Assembly (NCBI RefSeq): GCF_014839805.1
Contig: NC_051135.1
Location: 14,883,291-14,947,290, forward strand
Source: Manduca sexta
Taxonomy: Eukaryota; Arthropoda; Insecta; Lepidoptera; Sphingidae
Reading direction: 5' to 3'
DNA: 64,000 nt
Shown here: in pieces, positions 1 through 10,600 of the stretch
Position numbering within the stretch: the stretch's first letter is position 1
Layout of the letters: every line of letters begins with the position of its first letter
The notes under the pieces: generated by a model
What the model was told of the DNA's origin: nothing
Databases searched by the model: none
The model's input: the letters and a program-made list of their open reading frames with translations, nothing else
Program-made: the position numbers and the translations under genes

Positions 1-60
1 ATGGTGCAATGTAGGTACACTAGTTGCGCCTCTGCCTACCTCTTTGAGTATATAAGGTGT
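1..60 (+). mobile_element. 3' end of SINE-2 before exon 7 of copy A
   Basis: TGCAATGTAGGTACACTAGT followed by TGCGCCTCTGCCTACC matches the 3' part of SINE-2. It also aligns with the sequence upstream of exon 7 in copy B, including the GTGTGTAC and TTTGCTCG stretch that follows. The head lies outside the window. Confidence 0.5.
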
Positions 61-137
61 GAGTGTGTGTGTGTACATTTGCTCGATAAAGGGACCATTT
101 AAATGGTATATATAATCATCATCTTTCTTTGTTTCAG

Positions 138-3100
138 TAACAACAGCTACTACATCTGGTTTCCGTTTCTGGCGGAAAAATTCGCTTCTAGTCTCTCGTC
201 AACAGACGGCAACTCAACTGTGGAACAGGTCAACGGCCTGTGCAGCATTATCGTCAGCGAGCATCAGGCTGCCGTCAGTGGTGTTAGTATGTTTGTTATA
301 TTACACTAATAGGGACAAATTAATTTCTAAAACGTTTATTCAGATTCTCTCGTTCGCCTACATTTTTATATCCCTCACAAGGCCAGGCATTGTAGTAACA
401 TTTGCAATTTCATACCTATACTAAATTTGGTATAGTTTGTTTTTAGAGTAGCAGAGGTACAATTTAGCCCATAATGCAATAGTCCTTTGTATCTTTTACA
501 AACTAAACTAATTTTAGTAGATAACCACTGAAAAAAATATATATAATTGAGTTACGGGTGGCCACTCTGGTAACCGCTCTTCTCCCAAATTCCTAACATC
601 TATTAAATCTCCAGGCAACCTGCTCAAGTACCGTGGACCTCAGCTTGGTCTGGTCCAGCCTCGCACAAGGAGCGAGCTTCATGATTATCCTATTGCTGAT
701 CTCTAAGATAGCGTATCGCAAGAAGTTATTGATGATTATCATTCTCTCGATATCTGGCTTCTCGACCCTGGGCGCGGTGGTCATCAATGACAGCATCACC
801 AGTTTTATCATGTACTTCGGGCTGCTATTCAATGAATTGTGTATGGGATTCATTTTCTCGTATTTTGTGGATCTGTACCCTACTTCGTATAGGTAAGTGT
901 AAAAGTATTAAAAGTATTAAAATTAAACGATATATACCTATGTATATATAACTTTATAATTTACCAACATGTTTAATCCAAAACATTCTTACATTTATGA
1001 TCTCTTTGACATCGTAAGTAAAGGTTACTTGTTAAGTTTATCCCAAAAAAATAAATGAGGGCAATTGACTCTTGTCTACTACGATTAATTAACGTATTTA
1101 AATGTTGTTAAACAAGGTTAATTTTCGAATGTGCTAATTTTTACATTGTTTTATGTGTTTTCAGAGGCACAGCAGCGTGCGTGGGTGTGATGGTGGCTCG
1201 GACCGGTGCCCTCGGTGGCGTGAACTTCCTCGGCGTCTTCATGATTTCCCACTGCACCGTCACCTTCTATGGCAGCTTCGCGTTAATGATTAGTAAGTAA
1301 TTCATCTGCTTCATCTTTTTCAGCTTTTTCGACTCCACTGCTGAACTTACGGCTGTCCTAGAGTTTTCCAGACCAACCTCTTCGAAGCGGTGTACATTCA
1401 GCGAATTCCTGCGATCTTTACGAGGTCGTCTGTCTTATATTCGAACGAGTGTAATGTCTACTAAATTTATGACATAATTCTTGAAACCTTTTTATTGAAA
1501 TGCAATTTTTAGAGGGATGAACTGTTTGCAGTTTAAGGGTCTATTTTAGAGATTTTAAGAAAATGCTATTGGTTACATATATTTATAAGCCAACGAAATA
1601 CAAAAGTCGCACTCTAATCTACATTCCCAAATAAATCTATCTATCTATACTATTATATAAAGCTGAAGAGTTTGTTTGTTTGTTTGTTTGTTTGTTTGTT
1701 TGTTTGTTTGTTTGAACGCGCTAATCTCAGGAACTACCGGTCCAAACTGAAAAATTCTTTTTATGTTGGATAGCTCTTTGTTCGTGGAGTGCTATAGGCT
1801 ATATATCATCACGCTATACCCAATAGGAGCGGGGCAGTAATGGCTAATCTCAGAAACTACCGGTCCAAACTGAAAAATTCTTTTTGCGTTGGATAGCCCT
1901 TTGTTCGTGGAGTGCTATAAGCTATATATCATCACGCTATACCCAATAGGAGCGGGGCAGTAATGGCTAATCTCAGGAACTACCGGTCCAAACTGAAAAA
2001 TTCGTTTTACGTTGGATAGCCCTTTGTTCGTGGAGTGCTATAGACTATATATCATCACGCTATACCCAATAGGAGCGGGGCAGTAATGGCTAATCTCAGG
2101 AACTACCGGTCCAAACTGAAAAATTCTTTTTGCGTTGGATAGCCCTTTGTTCGTGGAGTGCTATAGGCTATATATCATCACGCTATACCCAATAGGAGCG
2201 GAGCAGTAATATCTAATCTCAGGAACTACCGATTCGAACTGAAAAATATTTTTGTGTTGAATAGTCCTTTTGTTTGTGGAGTGCTCAAAGTGATATATCA
2301 TCACGCTATGACCAATAGGAGCGGAGCAGTAATGTCTAATCTCAGGAACTACCGGTTTCAACTGAAAAATTCGTTTTGTGTTGGATAGCCCTTTATTTGT
2401 GGAGTGCTATAGGCTATATATCATCACGCTATGACCAATAGGAGCGAAGCAGTAATGGCTAATCTCAGGAACTACCGGTTTGAACTGAAAAATCTTTTTG
2501 TGTTGGATAGCCCTTTGTTCCTGGAGTGCTATAGGCTATATATCATCACGCTATGACCAATAGGAGCGGAACAGTAATGAAACATGTTGCAAATCGAGGA
2601 AAAATTATTAGTTTTGAGAGCTTCCGTTGCGTGCGCTGCGTAAACGGTTAAAGTTATGCAACAATGATGTATGACGGGATTGTTCCTCTTAAAAGTTCTA
2701 AAAATATATTATAAAACAAAAGTCCCCCGCTGCATCTGTCTGCCTGAACGTGGTAAACTCAAAAACTACCCAACGTATTAAGATGAAATTTGGTATGGAA
2801 ACAGTTTGAGACCCTGGGAAGAACATAGGCTCCCGGGAAAACTACTACTTTTATAACGGAAAACTTTAGCCTGAAAAACTTTATAACGCGGGCGGAGCCG
2901 CGGGCAAAAGCTAGTACTATTATATAAAGCTGAAGAGTTTGTTTGTTTGTTTGTTTGAACGCGCTAATCTCAGGAACTACCGGTCCAAACCGAAAAATTC
3001 TTTTAGCGTTGGATAGCCCTTTGTTCGTGGAGTGCTATAGGCTATATATCATCACGCTATACCCAATAGGAGCGGAGCAGAAATGGCTAATCTCAGGAAA

Positions 3101-4155
3101 TACCGGTCCAAACTGAAAAATTATTTTTGCGTTGGATAGCCCTTTGTTCGTGGAGTGCTATAGGCTATATATCATCACGCTATACCCAATAGGGGTGGAG
3201 CAGTAATGGCTAATCTCAGGAACTACCGGTCCAAACTGAAAAATTCTTTTTGTGTTGGATAGCCCTTTGTTCGTGGAGTGCTATAGGCTATATATCATCA
3301 CGCTATACCCAATAGGAGCGGAGCAGTAATGGCTAATCTCAGGAACTACCGGTCCAAACTGAAAAAATCTTTTTGCGTTGGATAGCCCTTTGTTTGTGGA
3401 GTGCTATAGGCTATATATTATCACGCTATGACCAATAGGAGCTGAGCAGTAATGAAACATTTTGCAAAGACGGGGAAAATTTATTAGTTTTGAGAGCTTC
3501 CGTTGCGTGCGCTGCGTAAACGGTTAAAGTTATGCAACAATGATGTATGACGGGATTGTTCCTCTTAAAAAGTTGTAAAAAATATATTATAAAACATAGT
3601 CCCCGCTGCATCTGTCTGCCTGAACGTGTTAAACTCAAAAACTACCCAACGTATTAAGATGAAATTTGGTATGGAGACAGTTTGAGACCCTGGGAAGATC
3701 ATAGGCTCCCGGAAAATATATAGCGTGACTTATAAAGGAAAACTTTAGCCCGTAAAACTTCATAACGCGGGCGGAGCCGCGGGCAAAAGCTAGTAATAAA
3801 TAAATCGTACTATCTATAATACATTAGCTGTTTAATTCAATAATTAACTCATAAAATTTACTTGAAACTTGTGAATCAGGTCCAATATTGAATCTTCGGA
3901 TATGACAAATGACGGCCGGAAAGTGATGGAACAAGCCATGAAGTGTGCGGTTTTTAGCCTTTTAAAATAAATTGGCTATACATTCATAAGTCACTTCACC
4001 GCTCTACCCCTGAAGAGCTGAGCAGTGACGTAAGTAAATTATCGCCATATCTAATATATCTTTCTTAATATAGAATATCTTTCTTTGCAGGTGCTGTGGC
4101 GGTGTCATTCTTGTTGCCGCCAGATAAATCGCTAAATAAAACTGTTAGTACATAA
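138..4155 (+). CDS. SV2/OCT-type MFS transporter, copy A (3' part)
   Basis: Last four coding exons of a membrane transporter, at 138-282, 615-892, 1165-1292 and 4091-4155; earlier exons lie left of the window. Each exon has AG acceptor and GT donor sites, and the phases join without a break (616 nt to the TAA at 4153-4155). The encoded part starts at NNSYYIWFPFLAEKFA (helix 7). A Cys-containing extracellular loop with NST and two Cys follows, then helices 8-12 and a short cytosolic tail ending in NKTVST. Lengths and phases equal those of copies B and C. The product should be a multi-pass carrier of the SV2/SVOP/organic cation group; the substrate cannot be told from sequence. Intron 9 (1293-4090) is filled by the Helitron-like array. 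No frame break is seen in this part, so A may be functional. It converges on copy B. Confidence 0.82.
1644..2914 (+). mobile_element. Helitron-like element 1 with seven 123-bp repeats
   Basis: Begins A|TCTATACTATTATATAAAGC, has a (TTTG)11 microsatellite at 1671-1714, then seven head-to-tail units starting at 1721, 1847, 1967, 2090, 2213, 2336 and 2459 (mostly 123 bp). A unique 3' part follows and ends in a GC-rich arm (GCGGGCGGAGCCGCGGGC) and CTAG. A TC start, CTAG end and insertion between A and T are Helitron features. No rep/helicase is present, so it is non-autonomous. It lies in intron 9 of transporter copy A. Confidence 0.7.
1721..2581 (+). repeat. 123-bp tandem repeat block, seven units
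   Basis: Unit starts at 1721, 1847, 1967, 2090, 2213, 2336 and 2459 are 126, 120, 123, 123, 123 and 123 bp apart. Each unit runs from CTAATCTCAGGAACTACCGG through TTGGATAGCCCTTTG and ATATCATCACGCTAT to AATAGGAGCGG(A/G)GCAG. The later units have drifted most (for example TTTGAACTG for CCAAACTG). Confidence 0.9.
2915..3793 (+). mobile_element. Helitron-like element 2 with four 123-bp repeats, abutting element 1
   Basis: Starts directly after the CTAG of element 1 with TACTATTATATAAAGC, has (TTTG)5 at 2938-2957, four 123-bp units starting at 2964, 3087, 3210 and 3333, and the same 3' part. It ends GGGCAAAAGCTAG at 3793. No host sequence separates the two elements, so they form a head-to-tail tandem. 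Confidence 0.7.
4135..4140 (+). terminator. AATAAA inside last coding exon of copy A
   Basis: Same position as in copies B and C, 12 nt before the TAA stop at 4153. Possible polyadenylation signal. Confidence 0.3.
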
Positions 4156-4841
4156 ATAAGAATTTTATTTCACTACCCACCTCACCTTCAGTAGACTTGA
4201 ATATCTTCTTAATCTTACTTCTTACTAATACAAATGCAAATGTTTATTAAAATGAGTTTTTAGAGATTACCACGGAAACTGGATTTGGATAAAATTTGGC
4301 ACACTGAAAGACCATGTCCTAGATTAACATTTAGTCTTCTTTATCCCTGTAATTTGTATCCGTAGGAATTAAAAAAAAAACAGATTATAAATTTTGTGGT
4401 TGCGTCGTATTAATGGCGCTAGGATCACTACAGTAATTTAGCGACTTCTGTAGCGGATAAGGCCTGCCACGCAAACGAAACCGCGAGCAACACCTAGTTT
4501 ACTAAGTATAATATAAAATCGTATTAGATTTATTAATCGGAGTTAAACACAGGGTGATCTCGAAAGCAAGGGCAGATTGACATAAATTTTTCTACCTATT
4601 TTACACTCCGAGTATTTACCAGTGCTGTATACTGTAACAGGACACTTCTACCTCCTTCAGTAATTTCAATGAATCTTAGCCTCTTTATCGTGGATATGTC
4701 CGCCACGCTGCCATAACATAAAAATAAAAGTACGTGTAATTTCCGAAACACATAAACTCACGGTTACATTAAAAAAAATCATTATATTATTTTTGTAACC
4801 AGTCTCAAGAATATAACCTAGAACCTCACGTTTCACATTGT

Positions 4842-5000
4842 AGTAACCTGCCACTTAACCAAAGAGGTGGTAATATTATAAGAGTGATGACTCGTAGTCC
4901 TCAATGTCAGATGTCATTGTAATATACTGCCACTTATCAGGGAGGTGGTCATATTATATTAATAAAGGGTGATGACTCATAATCCTTACTATGAGGTGTT
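4842..5000. repeat. Two imperfect direct repeats
   Basis: Two neighbouring units share TGCCACTTA, GGAGGTGGT or its variant, ATATTAT and GTGATGACTC. The second unit starts near 4917. Origin unknown. Confidence 0.55.
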
Positions 5001-5750
5001 TTATAAAGACACTCATAGATGGCGCTTTAATCAATTAAACGTAATAATATGTAGGATTTTGCAATATGAAATGTAGTTTTTTCATATTATTTGCTTTAGG
5101 TTCGATTTTTCGGTAATGTGAAAACAGAACCGGGGCAATACAATTTTTTCCTAAAACATTCGACTAACTGAGCTGACCTGCAGACGCCAGGAGAACCAGC
5201 CCAGCCAAGAGAAGCGATATCTGCAGGAATAAGACTGAGTAAGGCCCGTAGATGTATACGAATTTAGATCAAAAATCTGATCTGGTAATAGAGGTGGCTG
5301 TATCTGGAAAATATATATTTTTTATATTGATGACAGGGCCTGTAGTCAAGATGCCTTTCTGCAATTTTTAACGGTAGTAGAAGACAAAAAATATATGGAA
5401 AGAAACATCCTAAGGACAAGTCTGTCAGTAGGATAACGTTAGCGTTAACGATTGTAGGACGGCATCTTGGTTACGGCTTCTGATGTTTAGACATTCGGTT
5501 GGACTTTTACATGCGTACACAATTTAATGCTAATCACTAAAGACATTTGATGTGTTTGTTATATATTTCAGTTGAAATTGATGATCGTTTAACTAATGTG
5601 TACCAACTGTATTTATTCGTAGGGAATAACTATATTTAAACTGAATCTAATGACGACTTAAGGAAGTTAAAGTAATATATGTAAAGCCATCTAAGTATAT
5701 GTAGGCTCGGCCTGAAACGCGATTTGTCAGAATATATTTTTTTATAGCTT

Positions 5751-6030
5751 TGAATGACGAGACGAGCTTGCCGTTCGCCTGATGGTGAACGATACGACCG
5801 TCCATTAACAGTAGAAACACCATCCAACACCTTGAATTACAAAGTACCTATTGTTTGCTATCTATTGCGCTCGCCATCCTGAGACATGTGATATTAAGTC
5901 TTATTATGTCCTGTAGTTACACTGGCTACTATGTCCTTCAAATCGAAACACAACAGTGACTACACACTGCTGCTTAGCGGCAGAAATAGACATTGGTACC
6001 TACCCAGACGGACTTTCATATATGAGAGAT
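5751..6030 (+). repeat. Interspersed repeat-3 copy
   Basis: Begins TGAATGACGAGACGAGCTTG and runs through CACCATCCAACACCTT, GCGCTCGCCATCCTGAGA and ACTACACACTGCTG to a CCTACCCAGACGGACTTT end. Further copies lie at 37409-37700 (+) and 56283-56414 (-). Dispersed and diverged; class not assigned. Confidence 0.65.
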
Positions 6031-6674
6031 CTATCATCAGTCAAACTACAGGTCCACATTCACAAAATGTACTTTGATCACTATTTAGCGGGCATTTTTA
6101 ACAGTATATGTATCTTTGTGTTACTTAGCAAAGAACACACAGTAAACCAGTTCATGTGGGTTATGATTTAAAAACTCCGCGTAGTATAAAGGTGAATAGT
6201 TTCTGCAAATGAAACATGGAGTCTAAATAAGTGGTATTGTCAAGAGTATTCTCGGGGACTATCGAAAGTAAATTTATCGGAAGAATAAGAAGGAATAATT
6301 TATTTTTCAAAAGTTACACTTCTTATAACACTAGCAACGATGTCCACTAGGCTATGCCTGTATCATGGACATTAAAAACAAAGTTTAATAGGACAAACCA
6401 TATACCATCTAAATTGCATTAGTAGTACATAAATTTTAATAAAATTAAAAAGGAAAACAAAAACAATAAAAATTCTAACACAAATTAATAATTATATACA
6501 GAAATTTAAAACTAAAAACACAGTTAAAAAAATTATAGTGGACGACGTTCAGAAGCAGGAGCCTAGGAGTGTGTATGCGTGTGTGTAAGTGTGACTGTGA
6601 GTGGATTTGTGAGTGTGTGTATTTATGTGAGAGTTGCAATCATTTAAACCTCAACTTTTAAAAGTCTCTCAGTA

Positions 6675-7010
6675 TCTATATATATAAAAATGAATTGCTG
6701 TTCGTTAGTCTCGCTAAAACTCGAGAACGGCTGAACGGATTTATCTTATCTTGGTCTTGAATTATTCGTGGAGGTCTAGGGAAGGTTTAAAAGGTGAGAA
6801 AAATTCGAATAATTGCCGGGAAAATCCTCAAAACAGCATTTTTCTATTTCCCATACAAACGTTTTCTAACTAATACGTAGAGTCAATTTGAGCTTTATTG
6901 CTATTGTATAAAGTTCACTGTTGTCTAAGCAATGTAGGTGTGTTCCTAACATCAAAGCAGTGTGCGTTGGAGCACAGAATATAATAATGTAATGTCGCGT
7001 TCTGAAACTC
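6675..7010 (+). mobile_element. Helitron-like fragment (5' part)
   Basis: Starts A|TCTATATATATAAAAATGAA, then CTCGAGAACGGCTGAACGGA and CTTGAATTATTCGTGGAGG, a 5' segment common in lepidopteran Helitron-like elements. No CTAG terminus follows before the next element, so it looks truncated; its right limit is approximate. Confidence 0.5.
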
Positions 7011-7162
7011 AACAAAAGTGATATCGCGGACCCGACTAAATTGAACAGTCACAAAATTTAATATATCATTAGTTATTTGGTTGGCTTCACGATATTATTT
7101 CTTTTGTTTTACTTTAAAATGCATGTTTTCGTTATGGACAATTTTTGAGCTACTTTTGCATA

Positions 7163-7657
7163 TCTATACTTATAATAAATCTGTAGAGAGGTCAATTCTG
7201 TACATGAAATATATTTCCAAAATAACTGGGGATTAGGGATCGATACTGATGCCAAAAATGCAATTAGTAAAATTTTTGTCTGTCTGTCTGTATAACCGTT
7301 ATAGAAACAAAAACTACTCGACGGATTTTAACTTAACTTGGTACAATTATTTTTCATACTCCTGAGCTGGTTATAGTATACTTTTCATCACGCTACAATT
7401 AATAGGAGCATAGCAGTGATGGAAAATGTTGGGAAAACGGGAGAAGTTACTCCATTTTTAAGCTTCCGTCATTTCGTGTGCAACCTTAATGGTTAAAAGT
7501 TCCTTCGATTTCACCAGGATCCCATCATCAGACCCTGACCGGACAATCGGACCACCTGCATACCACCATAAATTAAAAAAACATCCCGAAAAATTGAGCA
7601 CCTTCTCCATTTTTGAAACCCGAAATCCACGCGGGCGAAGCTGCGGGCGGAAGCTAG
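7163..7657 (+). mobile_element. Helitron-like element inserted at the 3' end of copy B
   Basis: A 495-bp element starting A|TCTATACTTATAATAAATC and ending GGGCGAAGCTGCGGGCGGAA then GCTAG|T. It contains a short TGTC microsatellite near 7277-7290. The A/T flanks, TC start, GC-rich 3' arm and CTAG end fit a non-autonomous Helitron. It sits about 27 bp past the lost stop codon of copy B. Its antisense strand is open for about 66 codons and forms most of B's extra C-terminal tail. Confidence 0.7.
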
Positions 7658-10600
7658 TCAGAAATAAAATTCTTATGTATGTACTAACAGTTTTATTTTG
7701 CGTTTTGTCCGGAGGCAACAAGAAGGACACCGCCACAGCACCTGAAGGAAAAGATATCAGTTAGATATGGCGATAATTTACTTACGTCACTGCTCCGCCC
7801 TTCAGGGGTAGAGGGGTGAAGTTATGTATGAATGTATAGTCTATTTTATTTTTAATATCTAGAAGCTGCACACTTCCTGACACTTGTTCCATCACTTTTC
7901 GGCTGTCATTTGTCACAATCGACAATTAAATATTGAACCTGTTTCGCAAATATCCAGTATTTTTTTATTTATTTAATAACACTAACGTGACGTACATTGA
8001 CACATAAGTAATTACACTAATAACATTAATAGTATTCTAAAGCTAAATTACGTTAATATATAAAGCGAACACGGGATGAAATAAACACGAACAAAATGTT
8101 AAAAATTATGCAAAAAAAAAAATTACAATTATCATAATATTAAACAGTAGCTAGTACGATTTATTTACCATTTATTTAGGAGTGTAGATTAGAGCGTGAC
8201 TTAGGTATTTTATTAGCTAATAAATTTATGTGAACAATAATAGCATTTACTTAGAATCTATGAAATAGGCCCTTAAACTGCAAACAGTTCATCCCTCTAA
8301 AAATTGTGTTCCAACAAAAAGGGTTTCAAAATGTGTTATAAACTTGGTAGACATTACGCTGTGGTCATCACTTTATATTCTATTACAAATTAAAGTAAAT
8401 GTACGGCTTATATAAACGTCATGAGTCATGAGTCATGTTGTAAGCGAGCATCTACTCCTACCCTGATCACTGTATAACTGTATCAACTCTAAACCACGAC
8501 AAGATTTACGTATAGTTTCAAAATGGGCACAGGATTTTCATAGTTCTTCACCGCAGGAAGTTGAAGAGGGCCATGACGGAGTTTGAGTAGCGATGATGAT
8601 ACAGAAGGTAAATAGTGTTAAGGACTCACCCTAACGAGATGGTCGATCGGATGTTACCTTTCCGGGCGAAGTAATACTGAATCGTAAGACCACCGATCAA
8701 AATAACTATCCGCACTTATATATGGAACGGTATCTATAATCTCGTTCGAACATAGTGACAGTCGACCTCGTAAAGGTTGCAGGAATTCGCTGAAGGTAGG
8801 CTGCTTCGAATGGGTTGATCTGGAAATCTCTAAGAGAGGCCTATGTTCAGCAGTAGAGTTGAAAAAGCTGAGGAAGATGAAAAAGATGAATGACTTACTA
8901 AGCGTTAACGCGAAGGTGCCATAGAAAGTAGAGGTGCAGTGGGACATCAAGAAGGCACCGAGGATGTTCACGCCGCCGAGGGCACCGACCCGAGCCACCA
9001 TCACACCCACGCACGCCGCTGTGCCTCTGAAAACGCATAAAATAATGTTAGAATTAGCATATTAGAAATTTAATCTTGTTTTACAATATTTAAATACTTA
9101 AATACTTTAATTATACATACTAGAAAGGAGTAAATGGCATTAATTTTATTATTTAAGAGCACATTTGACAATTTCTTTGCCTTATTTAATAAGTAGCTAT
9201 ATATTTTTTTGTATAATTTTTAAGAACTTGTAAGACGTTTTAGGATCGAATAAGGAATATTTTATAAATGAAACTGCAATGACAAAAGTAAGGAGTGTAA
9301 TGACGACTTTACTAAATTGAATTGACAATTGACAGTTAATTAATAAAACCGCTTACTTAAATTACAATAATGGATTGCAGAAAACCTATTGCTGTTATTG
9401 CAAATCCTAAGAGACAATTTCTATGTTTGTAAATTATATTATTTTTATTAGACCTAATTATGATTAATTATGCAATTTTACTTAGAATTAAATAATAAAA
9501 GTGAGATGTTGCAACGGTAGCCCTTACTAAGACATAAAAGGGATCATAAATGTTAAAAATTTTTGGGATCAACATTTAGATCAACTGTAACTAAATACAT
9601 AGATATATTGTATCGTTTAATTTTAACACTCTCAAAATACACTCACCTATACGAAGTGGGGTAGAGATCCACAAAATACGAAAAAATGAATCCAATACAG
9701 AATGCATTAAACAGCAGCCCGAAGTACATAACAAAACTGGTGATGCTGTCATTGATGACCACCGCGCCCAGGGTTGAGAAGCCAGAGATCAAGAGAATGA
9801 TAATCATCAATAACTTCTTACGATACGCTATCTTAGAGATCAACAAGAGGATAACAGAGTAGCTGACTCCTTGTGCAAGGCTAGACCAGACCAAGCTTAG
9901 GTCCACGGTACTTGAGCAGGTTGCCTGGAGATTAAATAGATAGATGTTAACAATTTGGGAGAAGAGTGGTTTCCAGAGTGGCAATCAACTTAATTATAAC
10001 TCAATTATCTTTTTTTCAGTGGTTATCTAGTAAAGTTAGTTTTGTTTGTAGCGTAGAGATCAGTTAGACTGTTAAGGTTATTTGCCGCAAAAAGGTACTA
10101 AGGCCTATCTATTATAGGCCAATCCCATTATGAGCTAAAGTGTACTAACCTCTGCTACTCTTAAAACAAACAATTCCAAAGTTAGTATAGGTATAATTGC
10201 AAATATTACTATAATCCTTGTGAAGGATACAGAAATGAAGACGAACGAGAAGAGAATCTGAATAAACGTTTAAGAAATTATGTCCGTATTCCTGTCATAT
10301 AATAAAAATACTTACACCACTGGCAGCACCCTGATGGTCGCTGACAATAATGCTGCACATGCCATTGACCAGTTCCAGAGTTGAGTTGCCGTCTGTTGAC
10401 GAGAAATCAGAAGCGAATTTTTCCGCCAGGAACGGATACCAGATGTAGTAGCTATTGTTACTAAAACAAAGAAACATGTTTATATATACCATAAAATCTC
10501 TGTCTGTCGAGCAAAAGTACACACTCACTTACACTTTATATTCCAGAAGGGTTAGTCAGAGTAGCAACTGGTGTACCCACATTGCACAATGCGTATTTCA

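Larger units (their letters stand above)
4156..6674. other. Intergenic region between convergent copies A and B
   Basis: No gene is recognised. An imperfect direct repeat of about 75-80 bp lies at about 4842-5000. An interspersed repeat (repeat-3) lies at about 5751-6030. Short open frames here have no recognisable content. The rest is unassigned AT-rich DNA. Confidence 0.6.

Noticed and set aside
593..853. 86-codon - strand frame over exon 8 of copy A (also the antisense frame at 22237-22467 over copy C)
   Set aside because: Antisense shadow of the conserved transporter exon; the spliced + strand reading has correct splice sites and homologous copies.
1671..3455. CRISPR array
   Set aside because: Units are contiguous with no spacers and occur in a eukaryotic transposon.
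2161..3638. Short - strand frames in the 123-bp repeat array
   Set aside because: They arise because the unit length is a multiple of three; repeats of noncoding Helitron-like DNA.
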